This document shows positions 9,264-18,993 of a DNA stretch of 64,000 nt, piece after piece. Each line of letters starts with the position of its first letter. Positions within the stretch are counted from its first letter, which is position 1. The position numbers were made by a program, and so were the translations under genes. This stretch comes from Arsukibacterium sp. UBA5043 (GTDB lineage Bacteria > Pseudomonadota > Gammaproteobacteria > Enterobacterales > Alteromonadaceae), in NCBI GenBank assembly GCA_002415085.1, contig DIBV01000017.1, positions 609,818 to 673,817 of the forward strand, written 5' to 3'. The notes below the pieces were generated by a model. The model did no database searches. It saw only the letters and a program-made list of their open reading frames with translations, and was not told the DNA's origin.

Positions 9264-9917
9264 ATGACAGAAAAAAAATCTCTGCTCGCGCAACGATTCC
9301 GTGGCTATTATCCAGTAGTTATCGACGTTGAAACCGCAGGCTTTAACGCACAAACTGATGCCCTGCTTGAGATTGCGGTAAACCTGCTGCAGATGGATGA
9401 GGATGGCAGGCTCATTCCGGGTGAAACCCTGCACTATCATGTTGAACCCTTTGAGGGTGCCAATCTGGATGCCAGCTCTCTGGCATTTAATGGAATAGAC
9501 CCTTTTAATCCGCTGCGTGGAGCCGTACCCGAACGCGAGGCGTTAACGGAAATATGTAAAGCGGTGAGGTCGGCGCAAAAAGCTGCAGGCTGTCAGCGCA
9601 CAGTAATTGTGGCCCATAATTCAGCCTTTGATCAGGGTTTTGTCAATGCTGCTATTGCCCGCACCAATTATAAACGGTCGCCTTTTCATGCCTTTGTTTC
9701 TTTCGACACAACCAGTCTTGCCGCTCTGGCATTGGGCCAGACCGTGTTGGCCAAAGCATGTCAGCAGGCTGGCATTGCTTTTGACAGTAAAGAAGCACAC
9801 AGCGCGCTATATGACACCGAACGCACTGCTGAGTTATTTTGTTATATTGTCAATAAGTGGCAGCTGTTAGGGGGCTGGCCCCTGCCTGTCAATGATGACG
9901 CAGAAGACTCTGATTAA
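9264..9917 (+). CDS. rnt: Ribonuclease T
   Basis: 217 residues. RNase T is a homodimeric 3'-5' exoribonuclease of the DEDDh family that trims tRNA CCA ends and finishes 5S and 23S rRNA 3' ends. All catalytic residues are present: Asp21 and Glu23 (VIDVETAGF), Asp123 (NSAFDQGF), His179 and Asp184 ([11 protein letters not shown]). The spacing is that of E. coli RNase T shifted by two. It is divergent from motY and convergent with grxD; a strong hairpin follows the stop codon. The start ATG at 9264 fits the family N-terminus. Confidence 0.95.
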   Translation: MTEKKSLLAQRFRGYYPVVIDVETAGFNAQTDALLEIAVNLLQMDEDGRLIPGETLHYHVEPFEGANLDASSLAFNGIDPFNPLRGAVPEREALTEICKAVRSAQKAAGCQRTVIVAHNSAFDQGFVNAAIARTNYKRSPFHAFVSFDTTSLAALALGQTVLAKACQQAGIAFDSKEAHSALYDTERTAELFCYIVNKWQLLGGWPLPVNDDAEDSD

Positions 9918-9920
9918 TTT

Positions 9921-9950
9921 AAAAAATCAGGGAGCGTCGCTCCCTGATTT
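9921..9950. terminator. Intrinsic terminator between convergent rnt and grxD
   Basis: A 12-bp stem (aaatcagggagc / gctccctgattt) with a 3-nt loop. An A6 tract on its left gives a T run on the minus strand, so it suits grxD best. On the plus strand only ATTT follows, but the hairpin is strong enough to act on rnt too. Confidence 0.85.
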
Positions 9951-9977
9951 ACCAGCTTAACTAAGGTTTAGTTTTGC

Positions 9978-10328
9978 TCATTCAGCGTCTGTTGTTGCAT
10001 CAGTGCCCGCCGATTTTGCAGCGGTGTCTTTTACCAGAGGCTGTAACTCGCCCCGCTGAAACATTTCAAGAATAATATCACAACCGCCAATTAATTCGCC
10101 ATCAAGCCATAATTGCGGAAATGTTGGCCAGTTAGCATATTTTGGTAACTCAGCCCGAATATCGGGGTGCTGCAAAATATCGACAAAGGCGAATTGTTCA
10201 CCACAAGCAATCAGTGCTTGCGAGGCCTGAGCAGAAAAACCACAACTGGGGAATTTAGGCGAGCCCTTCATAAATAACAGAATAGGGTTTTCAGCAATTT
10301 GCTGCTTAATTTTATCCAATGTCTCCAT
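9978..10328 (-). CDS. grxD: Monothiol glutaredoxin GrxD (Grx4)
   Basis: 116 residues from the ATG at 10328, with an AGAGGT site 4 nt upstream. A GTG two codons earlier (10334) overlaps that site. The CGFS active site (Cys29 in FPSCGFSAQ), the MKGSP stretch before it and the WPTFPQLW and GGCDI motifs identify a CGFS glutaredoxin. These coordinate a glutathione-ligated [2Fe-2S] cluster and work in Fe-S trafficking, often with BolA. The C-terminal tail (about 15 residues, Ala/Thr/Asp-rich) is a lineage-specific extension. It is convergent with rnt and divergent from sodB, so iron and oxidative-stress functions sit side by side. Confidence 0.94.
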   Translation of the reverse strand: METLDKIKQQIAENPILLFMKGSPKFPSCGFSAQASQALIACGEQFAFVDILQHPDIRAELPKYANWPTFPQLWLDGELIGGCDIILEMFQRGELQPLVKDTAAKSAGTDATTDAE

Positions 10329-10487
10329 TTTCACCTCTGCAGAAACTTATTAAGTTGAACCATTTTACGCTTATCTTTCACTACTAACACTTGAGTTCAT
10401 AAAAAAAAACCCAATATCAGCTCTACTGTTACAATTATTACTTAAAATAATCTCTCGCCATGTCAAAGAACTGGCGAAGCTTGTGAA

Positions 10488-10544
10488 GCGTAAAACTGAC
10501 TGAGTTAAAACTTGAGTAAATTAGTCAGGTTTTGTAGTTTACGC
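10488..10544 (+). repeat. Imperfect inverted repeat in the grxD-sodB intergenic region
   Basis: GCGTAAA (10488-10494) is complementary to TTTACGC (10538-10544). Inside it ACTGACT (10495-10501) pairs with AGTCAGGT (from 10523). It ends 38 bp before the sodB start and could be an operator or a leader hairpin. The sequence does not decide which. Confidence 0.4.
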
Positions 10545-10582
10545 GATGCAGACATCTTTAACAACGATAACGGAGCATAACA

Positions 10583-11167
10583 ATGGCCTTTGAATTACCC
10601 GCATTACCATATCCAAAAGACGCTTTAGCACCGCATATTTCAGCGGAAACCCTCGAGTACCATTATGGCAAACATCACAACACCTATGTGGTAAAACTGA
10701 ACGGTTTAGTTGAAGGTACCCCGTTTGCCGGTAAGTCTCTGGAAGAAATTATTCGTAGCGCTGAAGGTGGTGTTTTTAACAACGCAGCTCAGGTATGGAA
10801 TCACACGTTCTACTGGCACTGCTTATCACCAAACGGTGGCGGTGAACCAACCGGTTCTTTAGCTGACGCCATTAATGCTAAATGGGGCTCTTTCGCTGAG
10901 TTCAAAAAAGTCTTTAATGATAAAGCAGTAAATAACTTTGGTTCAAGCTGGACCTGGTTAGTCAAGAAAGCTGACGGCAGCCTGGACATTGTAAATACCA
11001 GCAACGCCGCTACACCGGTTCAAGATGCATCAGTCACGCCTGTGCTTACTGTTGACTTATGGGAGCATGCTTATTACATCGATTACCGCAATGCCCGCCC
11101 AACCTACCTTGATGCATTCTGGGCTTTAGTAAACTGGCAGTTTGCCAGTGATAATTTTGCTAAATAA
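10583..11167 (+). CDS. sodB: Superoxide dismutase [Fe]
   Basis: 194 residues. SodB converts superoxide to O2 and H2O2 in the cytoplasm. Metal ligands are His27, His74, Asp158 and His162 (the last two in DLWEHAYYIDY). The Gln in NNAAQVWNHTF is at the place that marks the iron-type enzyme. Length matches E. coli SodB (193). The start has a CGGAG site 9 nt upstream. The gene is monocistronic, with a strong terminator behind it. An imperfect inverted repeat precedes it. Confidence 0.96.
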   Translation: MAFELPALPYPKDALAPHISAETLEYHYGKHHNTYVVKLNGLVEGTPFAGKSLEEIIRSAEGGVFNNAAQVWNHTFYWHCLSPNGGGEPTGSLADAINAKWGSFAEFKKVFNDKAVNNFGSSWTWLVKKADGSLDIVNTSNAATPVQDASVTPVLTVDLWEHAYYIDYRNARPTYLDAFWALVNWQFASDNFAK

Positions 11168-11218
11168 AGTATCTGACATTAATCGGTTTACGCGTTAAAT
11201 CAATTGAATCTCCACCCA

Positions 11219-11247
11219 AAATACCCGGCTTTGCCGGGTATTTTTTT
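11219..11247 (+). terminator. Intrinsic terminator downstream of sodB
   Basis: An 11-bp stem (aaatacccggc / gccgggtattt) with loop TTT, ending in a run of seven T on the plus strand, 51 bp after the sodB stop. Confidence 0.92.
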
Positions 11248-11401
11248 ACCCTTCAGGAACTTAACTTCGCTTTTCCTCTTGCCGTTTTTTTCAGCAATTT
11301 GCAGTAAACCTGGTGCGTATGCTTTACGTATTGCGCAACAAGTGTGTTCATAAATCTTAAAATTTTTCGGTGAATTAGACAGGCGAAGATGATTTTTACT
11401 G

Positions 11402-11412
11402 TCTAACCTTAA
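11402..11412 (+). promoter_or_regulatory. Candidate sigma-S type -10 element of the prkA operon
   Basis: TCTAACCTTAA matches the RpoS -10 consensus KCTAYRCTTAA at 9 of 11 positions, with no clear -35. The predicted start leaves a leader of about 45 nt before prkA. The E. coli homologue yeaGH is RpoS-dependent, which fits. Confidence 0.5.
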
Positions 11413-11463
11413 ACGTAGCAGCAACGACAACAGGTTTCCCACGAGCAATGGCTGGAGGTGCGT

Positions 11464-13386
11464 ATGGGCATTTTTGAGCACTACAAATCACGATATGAAG
11501 CCACCCGAGAGGAAGAGTTCAGTATTCAGGAATATCTGGCACTTTGCAAAGAAGACAAAAGCTGTTACGCCACAGCCGCAGAGCGATTATTGCTGGCAAT
11601 TGGTGAGCCTGAACTAATAGATACGGCTCAGGATCCGAAACTGAGCAGGTTGTTTTCTAACCGTGTTATTGCTCGCTACCCTGCCTTTTCAGAGTTTTAC
11701 GGCATGGAAGATGCGATAGAACAAATCGTTTCATACCTGAAGCATTCCGCCCAGGGTCTGGAAGAGCGGAAACAAATTTTATATTTATTGGGCCCGGTTG
11801 GTGGTGGTAAGTCGTCACTGGCCGAAAAACTAAAGTATCTGATGCAACAGGTACCTATTTACTATCTGAAAGGCTCACCAGTATGTGATCATCCCTTGTC
11901 GTTATTTGATGCCAGCGAGGATGGTCGCCTGTTGCAGCAAGAGTATGGCATTCCCCCCCGCTATCTGCGTAATATCTTGTCGCCTTGGGCAACAAAAAGG
12001 CTGCATGAATATAATGGTGATATCAGCCAGTTTAGAGTGGTCAAAAAACACCCATCAATTTTAGATCAGATAGCGATTGCCAAAACTGAACCTGGTGACG
12101 AAAACAATCAGGATATTGCCGCATTGGTGGGTAAGGTAGACATCCGCAAATTAGAGCATTTTGCCCAGAATGACCCTGACGCCTACAGCTATTCGGGTGC
12201 CCTTTGCCGGGCGAATCAGGGCCTGATGGAGTTTGTTGAGATGTTCAAAGCGCCGATCAAAGTACTCCATCCGCTATTAACGGCAACCCAGGAAGGCAAC
12301 TACAATGGTACAGAAGGCCTGGCGGCGCTGCCTTTCGATGGTATTATTCTAGCGCACAGCAACGAGTCTGAATGGCAAACTTTTCGAAATAACAAAAACA
12401 ACGAAGCTTTTCTGGACAGGGTTTATATTGTCAAAGTGCCGTACTGTCTGCGCCTGAACGAAGAAAAGAAAATCTATCAGAAATTACTGGAGCATAGCGA
12501 GTTAAATGCCGCGCCCTGCGCACCTGGAACCTTAAGTTCACTGGCTCAGTTTGCTGTACTATCCAGGTTAAAACAGCCCGAAAACTCCAGTATCTATTCA
12601 AAAATGCGGGTATACGATGGCGAAAGCCTGAAAGATACCGATCCGAAAGCAAAATCTTACCAGGAGTACCGCGATTACGCCGGCGTAGATGAGGGAATGA
12701 CCGGACTCTCTACCCGTTTTGCTTTCAAAATTCTATCCCGGGTATTTAATTTTGACAGTACCGAGGTTGCAGCCAACCCGGTTCATCTGTTTTATGTGCT
12801 GGAGCAGCAAATAGAGCGAGAACAATTTGCCGCAGATACCGCAGAGCGCTACCTGGAGCATCTCAAAGGCTATCTTATTCCAAAGTATATTGAATTTATT
12901 GGTAAAGAAATCCAAACCGCCTATCTGGAGTCGTATTCTGAATATGGCCAGAATATCTTCGACAGATATGTCATTTATGCTGATTTCTGGATCCAGGATC
13001 AGGAATACCGTGATCCTGAAACGGGCCAGTTGTTTGACCGGGCAGCATTAAACGCGGAACTGGAAAAGATCGAAAAACCAGCTGGAATCAGTAATCCAAA
13101 AGATTTTCGCAATGAAATTGTTAATTTTGTGCTGCGAGCCAAAGCGAAAAACAACGGCAAAAATCCGATGTGGACCAGTTACGAAAAACTCCGCACCGTC
13201 ATTGAAAAGAAAATGTTTTCAAGTACCGAAGAGTTGCTGCCGGTGATTTCATTTAATGCTAAAACCTCCACTGAGGACCAGAAAAAGCATGATGATTTTG
13301 TTAACCGGATGATGGAAAAAGGCTACACCCGTAAGCAAGTCAGACTGCTGTCGGAATGGTATTTGCGGGTTCGCAAATCACAATAA
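11464..13386 (+). CDS. yeaG: PrkA/YeaG-family serine protein kinase
   Basis: 640 residues from the ATG at 11464, with GGAGG 5 nt upstream. The in-frame GTG at 11458 lies within that site. YeaG/PrkA is an AAA+-type ATPase reported to phosphorylate proteins and linked to nitrogen-starvation and stationary-phase survival. Seen: an N-terminal PrkA AAA region with Walker [10 protein letters not shown] (about 112-120) and a C-terminal kinase-like region. Length fits E. coli YeaG (644). It is first in a three-gene unit with yeaH (13 bp gap) and spoVR (9 bp gap), a module conserved across many bacteria. Confidence 0.93.
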   Translation: MGIFEHYKSRYEATREEEFSIQEYLALCKEDKSCYATAAERLLLAIGEPELIDTAQDPKLSRLFSNRVIARYPAFSEFYGMEDAIEQIVSYLKHSAQGLEERKQILYLLGPVGGGKSSLAEKLKYLMQQVPIYYLKGSPVCDHPLSLFDASEDGRLLQQEYGIPPRYLRNILSPWATKRLHEYNGDISQFRVVKKHPSILDQIAIAKTEPGDENNQDIAALVGKVDIRKLEHFAQNDPDAYSYSGALCRANQGLMEFVEMFKAPIKVLHPLLTATQEGNYNGTEGLAALPFDGIILAHSNESEWQTFRNNKNNEAFLDRVYIVKVPYCLRLNEEKKIYQKLLEHSELNAAPCAPGTLSSLAQFAVLSRLKQPENSSIYSKMRVYDGESLKDTDPKAKSYQEYRDYAGVDEGMTGLSTRFAFKILSRVFNFDSTEVAANPVHLFYVLEQQIEREQFAADTAERYLEHLKGYLIPKYIEFIGKEIQTAYLESYSEYGQNIFDRYVIYADFWIQDQEYRDPETGQLFDRAALNAELEKIEKPAGISNPKDFRNEIVNFVLRAKAKNNGKNPMWTSYEKLRTVIEKKMFSSTEELLPVISFNAKTSTEDQKKHDDFVNRMMEKGYTRKQVRLLSEWYLRVRKSQ

Positions 13387-13399
13387 TGCCGGGGGTGGT

Positions 13400-14665
13400 A
13401 TGGCGCACTTTATTGACCGACGACTTAATGGCAAAAACAAAAGCGCGGTAAACAGACAACGCTTTATCAGACGGTATAAACAGCAAATAAAAAAAGCCGT
13501 GGCCGATGCGATCAGCGAGCGAAGCGTTACCGATATCAATAGTGGTGAAAACGTTACCATCCCTAACAAAGATATTACTGAACCTTTTTTTCATCAGGGT
13601 AAAGGGGGGCGCCGTCAGATTGTCCACCCGGGCAACGATCAGTTTAGTGAAGGTGACCGGATTGCCAGGCCACAAGGCGGTGCCCAAGGCCCTGGTCAGG
13701 GCGACGCCAGCGCTGACGGCGAAGGCAGTGATGACTTTGTATTTTCCATTTCTAAAGAGGAATATCTTGATTTACTGTTTGAAGATTTAGCCCTGCCGAA
13801 CCTGCAGAAAAACCAATTAGATAAATTGGTACAGTATAAAAGTGTCAGGGCAGGCTTCCGAGCTGATGGCGTACCAAGCACTATTGATATAGTGCGTTCC
13901 CTTCGTGGTTCATTGGCCAGACGCGTCGCCTTGACGGCAAGTAAAAAAGCAACGCTAGCAGAGCTTGAGCAGCAATTGTCCGACCTGGAACAAGAGCCGG
14001 TACAAGATCAGCAGCTACGCCTTCAACTTCTTGAACAAATTGCTACTGTGAAAGCCCGTATTGCGGCGGTTCCCTTTATTGATAGTTTTGATCTGCGTTT
14101 TCGCAATTATCAGAAAAAACCAGAGCCTACCGGCAAAGCTGTGATGTTTTGTCTGATGGATGTGTCCGGGTCAATGGACCAACCTACCAAAGATATGGCC
14201 AAACGTTTTTATATTCTGTTGTATTTATTTCTCAGCCGCAGCTATAAAAATGTCGACGTAGTTTATATTCGCCATCACACCCAGGCTAAAGAGGTAGACG
14301 AGCAGGAATTTTTTTACTCGCAGGAAACCGGCGGCACTATTGTGTCGTCGGCATTGCGACTAATGCACGAAATTATTACTGATCGCTACGACCCTACTCT
14401 GTGGAATATTTATGCTGCTCAGGCATCTGATGGCGATAACTGGACCGATGACAGTGCCCCTTGTGCGGCGCTGCTGGCCAATAAGCTATTACCTTTAGTG
14501 CGCTATTATGCCTACATTGAAATAAGCCCGCGCGCACACCAGAGCCTGTGGCACGAGTACGAAAAACTATTGACTCAGCACGACAATATGGCCATTGAGC
14601 ATATCAGGGAATTAGCAGACATTTATCCGGTATTTCGCCAGCTATTCAAAAAGCAGGCTGCCTGA
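13400..14665 (+). CDS. yeaH: YeaH/UPF0229 family protein with von Willebrand A-like domain
   Basis: 421 residues. The family has a basic N-terminal region ([22 protein letters not shown]), a Gly-rich linker (about 73-110) and a C-terminal vWA-type fold with a MIDAS-like DVSGSMD motif (about residue 254-260). Its biochemical role is unknown, and it is always found with PrkA. The start follows GGGGGTGGT. Stress-operon membership (prkA-yeaH-spoVR) suggests it is a partner or substrate of the kinase; that is inference. Confidence 0.93.
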   Translation: MAHFIDRRLNGKNKSAVNRQRFIRRYKQQIKKAVADAISERSVTDINSGENVTIPNKDITEPFFHQGKGGRRQIVHPGNDQFSEGDRIARPQGGAQGPGQGDASADGEGSDDFVFSISKEEYLDLLFEDLALPNLQKNQLDKLVQYKSVRAGFRADGVPSTIDIVRSLRGSLARRVALTASKKATLAELEQQLSDLEQEPVQDQQLRLQLLEQIATVKARIAAVPFIDSFDLRFRNYQKKPEPTGKAVMFCLMDVSGSMDQPTKDMAKRFYILLYLFLSRSYKNVDVVYIRHHTQAKEVDEQEFFYSQETGGTIVSSALRLMHEIITDRYDPTLWNIYAAQASDGDNWTDDSAPCAALLANKLLPLVRYYAYIEISPRAHQSLWHEYEKLLTQHDNMAIEHIRELADIYPVFRQLFKKQAA

Positions 14666-14674
14666 GGAGGTATT

Positions 14675-16240
14675 ATGGCTAATGCAGACACCCGCCGTCA
14701 CTGTCTGTCCGACGGCCCGGACTGGACTTTCGATTTGCTCGAACAATACCACCAGGAAATTGCCCGGGTGGCCGGCATTTATCAACTTGATACCTACCCC
14801 AATCAAATCGAAGTGATTACTGCGGAGCAAATGATGGACGCCTACTCCAGTGTCGGCATGCCACTGGGTTATCATCACTGGTCTTATGGTAAAAAGTTTA
14901 TTCAAACCGAACAGAACTACAAGCGAGGCTACATGGGGCTTGCTTATGAAATCGTTATTAATTCCAACCCCTGTATTGCCTACCTGATGGAGGAAAACAC
15001 CATCACGATGCAAGCTTTGGTGATGGCGCATGCCAGCTATGGTCATAATTCTTTTTTTAAAAATAATTACCTGTTTAAAACCTGGACTGATGCCGACTCA
15101 ATTATCGACTATCTGGTTTTTGCCAGAAACTATATTAGCCAGTGCGAGGAAAAGTATGGCATTACCGAGGTGGAAGACACGCTCGACTCCTGTCATGCTC
15201 TGATGAATTATGGCGTAGACCGTTATAAGCGGCCTCAAAAAATTTCGCTGGAGATCGAACAGAAGCGCCAGCAAGAGCGGGAGGCATATCTGCAGAGCCA
15301 GGTAAATGATCTATGGCGGACCATCCCATTAAAGGCCCCGACACAAGCGCAGGACTTGAGCCGTTTTCCGGCAGAGCCACAGGAAAACCTGTTATATTTT
15401 ATAGAAAAGAATGCGCCGTTACTCAAACCATGGCAGCGGGAAATTGTCCGGATTGTTCGCAAAATATCTCAGTACTTTTATCCTCAGAAACAAACTCAGG
15501 TAATGAATGAAGGCTGGGCGACCTTCTGGCATTACACCATTTTGCAGCACTTATACGATGAAGGTAAAGTCAGCGACCGCTTTATGCTGGAGGTATTGCA
15601 CAGCCATACCAATGTGGTCGCACAGCCGGAATACCACAGCAAGCATTATTCAGGCATAAATCCCTATGCCCTGGGCTTTGCTATGTTTACTGACATTCGC
15701 CGGATCTGCGAACACCCTACCGCTGAGGACAAAGAATGGTTTGCTGATATCGCCGGTACTGACTGGCTTGAAACCCTGCACTTTGCCATGCAAAACTTTA
15801 AGGACGAAAGTTTTATCAGCCAGTATTTATCACCAAAAGTAATCCGTGACTTTCATTTATTTGCCATTGTTGACGATGACCAGGCAAACACACTGGAGGT
15901 TAGCGCGATTCACAATACTGAAGGTTACCAGCGGATCCGCCAGATGTTGTCCGCCCAGTATAATTTAAGCCAGATTGAACCGAATATTCAGGTATACAAT
16001 GTCAACATAAATACCGACCGTGCATTGACCCTTCGTTATATCCCGCAACAACGGGTGCCGCTGGCTAAAAATGCAACTGAAGTGTTAAAACATTTACATA
16101 GGTTATGGGGCTTCGAGGTTATTCTCGAGCAGTTAAATCAAGATGATAACAACGAGTTGCTGGCACGTTGTCCACAGGCATCAGATTCAATATCAGCCAG
16201 TAGCGATGCTCTCACTCTGCGTCCGGGCTATAGCAGGTGA
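14675..16240 (+). CDS. spoVR: SpoVR family protein (YcgB-like)
   Basis: 521 residues, preceded by the strong ribosome site GAGGAGG. The N-terminus (SDGPDWTFDLLEQYH, with EVITAEQMMDAY further on) and the central NEGWATFWHY stretch are hallmarks of the SpoVR family. The family is named after a Bacillus spore-cortex gene but is widespread in non-sporulating bacteria, where its role is not established. As third gene after prkA and yeaH it completes the conserved stress operon. Its last 29 bp overlap the 3' end of the convergent diguanylate cyclase gene, and no terminator is visible between them. Confidence 0.93.
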   Translation: MANADTRRHCLSDGPDWTFDLLEQYHQEIARVAGIYQLDTYPNQIEVITAEQMMDAYSSVGMPLGYHHWSYGKKFIQTEQNYKRGYMGLAYEIVINSNPCIAYLMEENTITMQALVMAHASYGHNSFFKNNYLFKTWTDADSIIDYLVFARNYISQCEEKYGITEVEDTLDSCHALMNYGVDRYKRPQKISLEIEQKRQQEREAYLQSQVNDLWRTIPLKAPTQAQDLSRFPAEPQENLLYFIEKNAPLLKPWQREIVRIVRKISQYFYPQKQTQVMNEGWATFWHYTILQHLYDEGKVSDRFMLEVLHSHTNVVAQPEYHSKHYSGINPYALGFAMFTDIRRICEHPTAEDKEWFADIAGTDWLETLHFAMQNFKDESFISQYLSPKVIRDFHLFAIVDDDQANTLEVSAIHNTEGYQRIRQMLSAQYNLSQIEPNIQVYNVNINTDRALTLRYIPQQRVPLAKNATEVLKHLHRLWGFEVILEQLNQDDNNELLARCPQASDSISASSDALTLRPGYSR

Positions 16241-17189
16241 CTTTATTTCTGCCATCAACTTTAGATTGATATAGCGCTTTATCGGCAGCTTCTATCCAGT
16301 GCCGGTGCTCCTGCAGGCTAATATCGCGCTCTGCCAGACCAATACTGATGGTAACATTGAGCACTGTTTTATTAAACGCAATACTTAACACGGCTACCTG
16401 TTGTCTGATTCGCTCTGCCAGGCATAACGCCTGTTCGAGCGACGTATCAACCAGCAGGATAGCAAACTCCTCACCGCCATACCGGCCAGCTAAATCGGTC
16501 GTTCTGGTGTTAGCTTTAATCACATCGGCTACTTTGCGGATCACTTCATCACCCGCGGTGTGGCCGTAGGTGTCATTCACCCGCTTAAAGTGGTCAATAT
16601 CACACATTAACAGCGTGCTATGATGCTGGGTGTAACGTTGTAGCCGGTTAAACTCCTGAATAAGCGCATCTTCCCAGTGCCCGCGGGTACTTAACTGGGT
16701 CAGAAAATCGGTTTTCGATAATTGCTTCAACCGCCCATTCATCGATTCCAGTTCAGATCGACTTACCGCGGCATCGGTAACATCGTAAATAATAATACAC
16801 AAATGAGTGACCTGACCCCGGGTATCCGTCAGCGGGAAAATAGTACTATTTTGATACATATATTCGGCGCTTCCGGTAATAGGCCGGTAGTTCTTAAACT
16901 TAAAAATATAGGGGCGTTGCTCCCAGATAGTAAAAGCACGGTTTTTTAGTAAGATGACCGGATCGCACTTACGCCGCAACCACTCTTCATCAATTTCCGG
17001 AAATAAATCAAATAAATAACGTTCTCTTACCTGACGTGGCGTTAAGCCACTATGACTTTCCATAAAGCCATTCCAGACCTGGATCCGGTAGTCACTGTTT
17101 AATACAACCAGCCCGACATCCACGGTCTGAAACATGTCCATCAACCAATGAACTTCAGAAGCATCAAACTCGGCATTGGTTAAACTCAT
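16212..17189 (-). CDS. PAS domain diguanylate cyclase
   Basis: 325 residues, no signal peptide or membrane segment. Residues about 12-140 form a PAS sensor domain (DVGLVVLNSDYRIQVWN at 24-40, and a PAC-like IIIYDVTDA end). Residues about 158-320 are a GGDEF domain with GGEEF at 238-242. The inhibitory I-site RTTD (229-232) lies five residues before it, so both cyclase activity and product inhibition are expected. It makes cyclic-di-GMP from GTP in the cytoplasm. The start is 2 bp past the stop of the upstream response regulator/CheC gene, so the two should be cotranscribed and possibly act together. The 3' end overlaps spoVR by 29 bp. Confidence 0.92.
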   Translation of the reverse strand: MSLTNAEFDASEVHWLMDMFQTVDVGLVVLNSDYRIQVWNGFMESHSGLTPRQVRERYLFDLFPEIDEEWLRRKCDPVILLKNRAFTIWEQRPYIFKFKNYRPITGSAEYMYQNSTIFPLTDTRGQVTHLCIIIYDVTDAAVSRSELESMNGRLKQLSKTDFLTQLSTRGHWEDALIQEFNRLQRYTQHHSTLLMCDIDHFKRVNDTYGHTAGDEVIRKVADVIKANTRTTDLAGRYGGEEFAILLVDTSLEQALCLAERIRQQVAVLSIAFNKTVLNVTISIGLAERDISLQEHRHWIEAADKALYQSKVDGRNKVTCYSPDAE

Positions 17190-17191
17190 GG

Positions 17192-18196
17192 TTATTCTTC
17201 CAGTAAAAAAGCAACTTTATGCTTCATGGTTTTAACACTGTCTTCGGTAAACAACAACAGTAAGTCACAGTTAATGTTATAATTTTCAATACCATAACTT
17301 AGCTCTATCGCCAACGTTTTACGCCAGCGTCTGGCGTTTGTTTTAATAAGCTCACTAACCGGAGCATGTTGACCAAGCACGACCGGATGCCCTTGACTAA
17401 AGCTCATATCGAGTTGCTCGGCAATACCCTTAAGTACTGCGCCAATCAAAATATTGGCGACATCCATTAGCAATTCCAACTCGGTTGAAGAGGTTAAGTC
17501 ACCCTGAAAATTTAGCAGGTTAGCAATATCTTTAAAACTGGAGTCAGTAAGGATCAGCAGTGCTTCCCCTGCAACGCCACCTCCGATAAAACCCTGACAT
17601 ACCGCAGAGGTAGAAGAATGTTGCTCTACTGACGCCAGTGCCATGTGCAGCTCACTGACTTCAATAACATTGACATTCGGAATGGGTAATTTAACAAAAA
17701 CATTCAGCAGCCTGGCCAATAGATCCCCGGCCTGCCCCATCGCGACGTTGGTAATTTCCTGAAACACATCGCGCATTTCTGCATTGAGCTCAGTGTCGAC
17801 ACTGCGCTTATCCTTTGATACAGGCGTTGACTTACGCAAGGTAGTATTTTGAAAAATAACCTGCAACTTGGTGGCATCAACCGGCTTACGAATAAAGTCA
17901 ATCGCCCCTAATTCCATTACCCGTTGATAAGCTTCAGGCTGTACATCACCGGATACCACCACAACATTGACTTGTAGTTGACGCTTCTTCAGCTCAGCCA
18001 ATACCTGATAGCCATCCATGATCGGCATATTTAAATCAAGAAACAGCCAATCAATCTGCTCTTTCTCCAGCGTCGCCAGGGCGTCAGCCCCATGGCCAGC
18101 AAAATGAACGCTGTCTTGCCAGTCCTGTGGTAAGATCCTTGCAAGTTGTTTGCGTGCCAGATTCGAGTCATCACATATTAGTACTGCGGCGGTCAT
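17192..18196 (-). CDS. Response regulator receiver - CheC-like phosphatase fusion
   Basis: 334 residues. Residues 4-120 are a receiver domain: acidic pair Asp9/Asp10, phospho-acceptor Asp54 (LFLDLNMP), Ser82 and Lys104 (RKPVD). Residues about 138-330 are CheC-like. The first phosphatase motif is intact (Asp143, Glu147, Asn150, Pro173). The second keeps Asn248 and Pro271 but has Asp245 in place of Glu. CheC proteins dephosphorylate CheY~P, so a fused receiver may control a phosphatase or be its own substrate. It is first in a two-gene operon with a PAS diguanylate cyclase (2 bp gap), which suggests a link between phospho-signalling and cyclic-di-GMP. The partner histidine kinase is not in the window. 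Confidence 0.88.
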   Translation of the reverse strand: MTAAVLICDDSNLARKQLARILPQDWQDSVHFAGHGADALATLEKEQIDWLFLDLNMPIMDGYQVLAELKKRQLQVNVVVVSGDVQPEAYQRVMELGAIDFIRKPVDATKLQVIFQNTTLRKSTPVSKDKRSVDTELNAEMRDVFQEITNVAMGQAGDLLARLLNVFVKLPIPNVNVIEVSELHMALASVEQHSSTSAVCQGFIGGGVAGEALLILTDSSFKDIANLLNFQGDLTSSTELELLMDVANILIGAVLKGIAEQLDMSFSQGHPVVLGQHAPVSELIKTNARRWRKTLAIELSYGIENYNINCDLLLLFTEDSVKTMKHKVAFLLEE

Positions 18197-18326
18197 TGAG
18201 CACTCACTTTAATACTGCGTTTGTTTATAATAGACGCAAAACGGTCTTTGATAACAGCAATAGCGGCAAATAAATTGTTTTATTGCGTTAAATACCACTA
18301 CATTCCAGATAATTAGGATATTCATT

Positions 18327-18947
18327 ATGTTAACTCAGTTTAGAAAATCTTTGATCTTCAGCGCAGTGTTTTTTAGTGCGGTTTTTAGTCTACCAGCAAC
18401 AGCAATTGATCTCACGGCAAAATTGCCGAGCAGGATCAGTGATGTTAAAGCAGGCAATCAGCAAGTGGTGTTGTTAGGGCAAGAGTTGAAAACTGGCCAG
18501 CGCGCACCGGCTTTCAAAGTCGTCGACAATAATTTTAAGACCGTTCAGTTAAAAGATTTCATTGGTAAAACCATGTTAATCAGCGTTGTCCCAAGTATAG
18601 ATACCGGTATATGCTCCCTGCAAACCAAGCGTTTTAACAACGAAGTCGCTAATTTACCCGATAATGTGGTGTTACTAACAATAAGCACGGATTTGCCTTT
18701 TGCACAGAAACGTTATTGCCAGCAAGAACAAGTCGCAGATATGGCCGTTTTATCCGACGCGGTATGGCGCGATTTTGGTAGCAGTTATGGCCTGTTGATT
18801 AAAGATATGGGCTTGCTGACCCGGGCGATTTTATTAATTGATAATGAGGGTAAATTGCAATATCAGCAATTAGTGCCGGAATTGGCGCAGGAACCTGATT
18901 ACGACGCGGCACTGGCAGCACTGAATAATTTGTTGAAGAAGTCTTAG
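18327..18947 (+). CDS. tpx: Exported thiol peroxidase (Tpx family)
   Basis: 206 residues. The Tpx core starts around residue 40 and carries the peroxidatic Cys96 (PSIDTGICS) and the resolving Cys131 (FAQKRYC), 35 apart as expected for an atypical 2-Cys peroxiredoxin. In front of it is a clear signal peptide (1-26, hydrophobic core then PATA), longer than cytoplasmic-type Tpx (about 168 residues). It should reduce H2O2 and lipid or alkyl hydroperoxides in the periplasm. The usual Pro-Val before the cysteine is Gly-Ile here. It is monocistronic; a 13-bp hairpin lies 75 bp downstream. Confidence 0.88.
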   Translation: MLTQFRKSLIFSAVFFSAVFSLPATAIDLTAKLPSRISDVKAGNQQVVLLGQELKTGQRAPAFKVVDNNFKTVQLKDFIGKTMLISVVPSIDTGICSLQTKRFNNEVANLPDNVVLLTISTDLPFAQKRYCQQEQVADMAVLSDAVWRDFGSSYGLLIKDMGLLTRAILLIDNEGKLQYQQLVPELAQEPDYDAALAALNNLLKKS

Positions 18948-18993
18948 TCTTTGTTGCTTAAAAGCGACCATGCAAAAAAGTTAATGTCCTGTC

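Noticed and set aside
10512-10540. TTGAGT-N17-TAGTTT as the sodB promoter.
   Set aside because: The -10 matches TATAAT poorly and the region contains the inverted repeat; not enough support.
11200-11481. A 93-codon minus-strand frame between sodB and prkA.
   Set aside because: It covers the sodB terminator and the prkA promoter and start, has low-complexity Lys/Leu content and no ribosome site.
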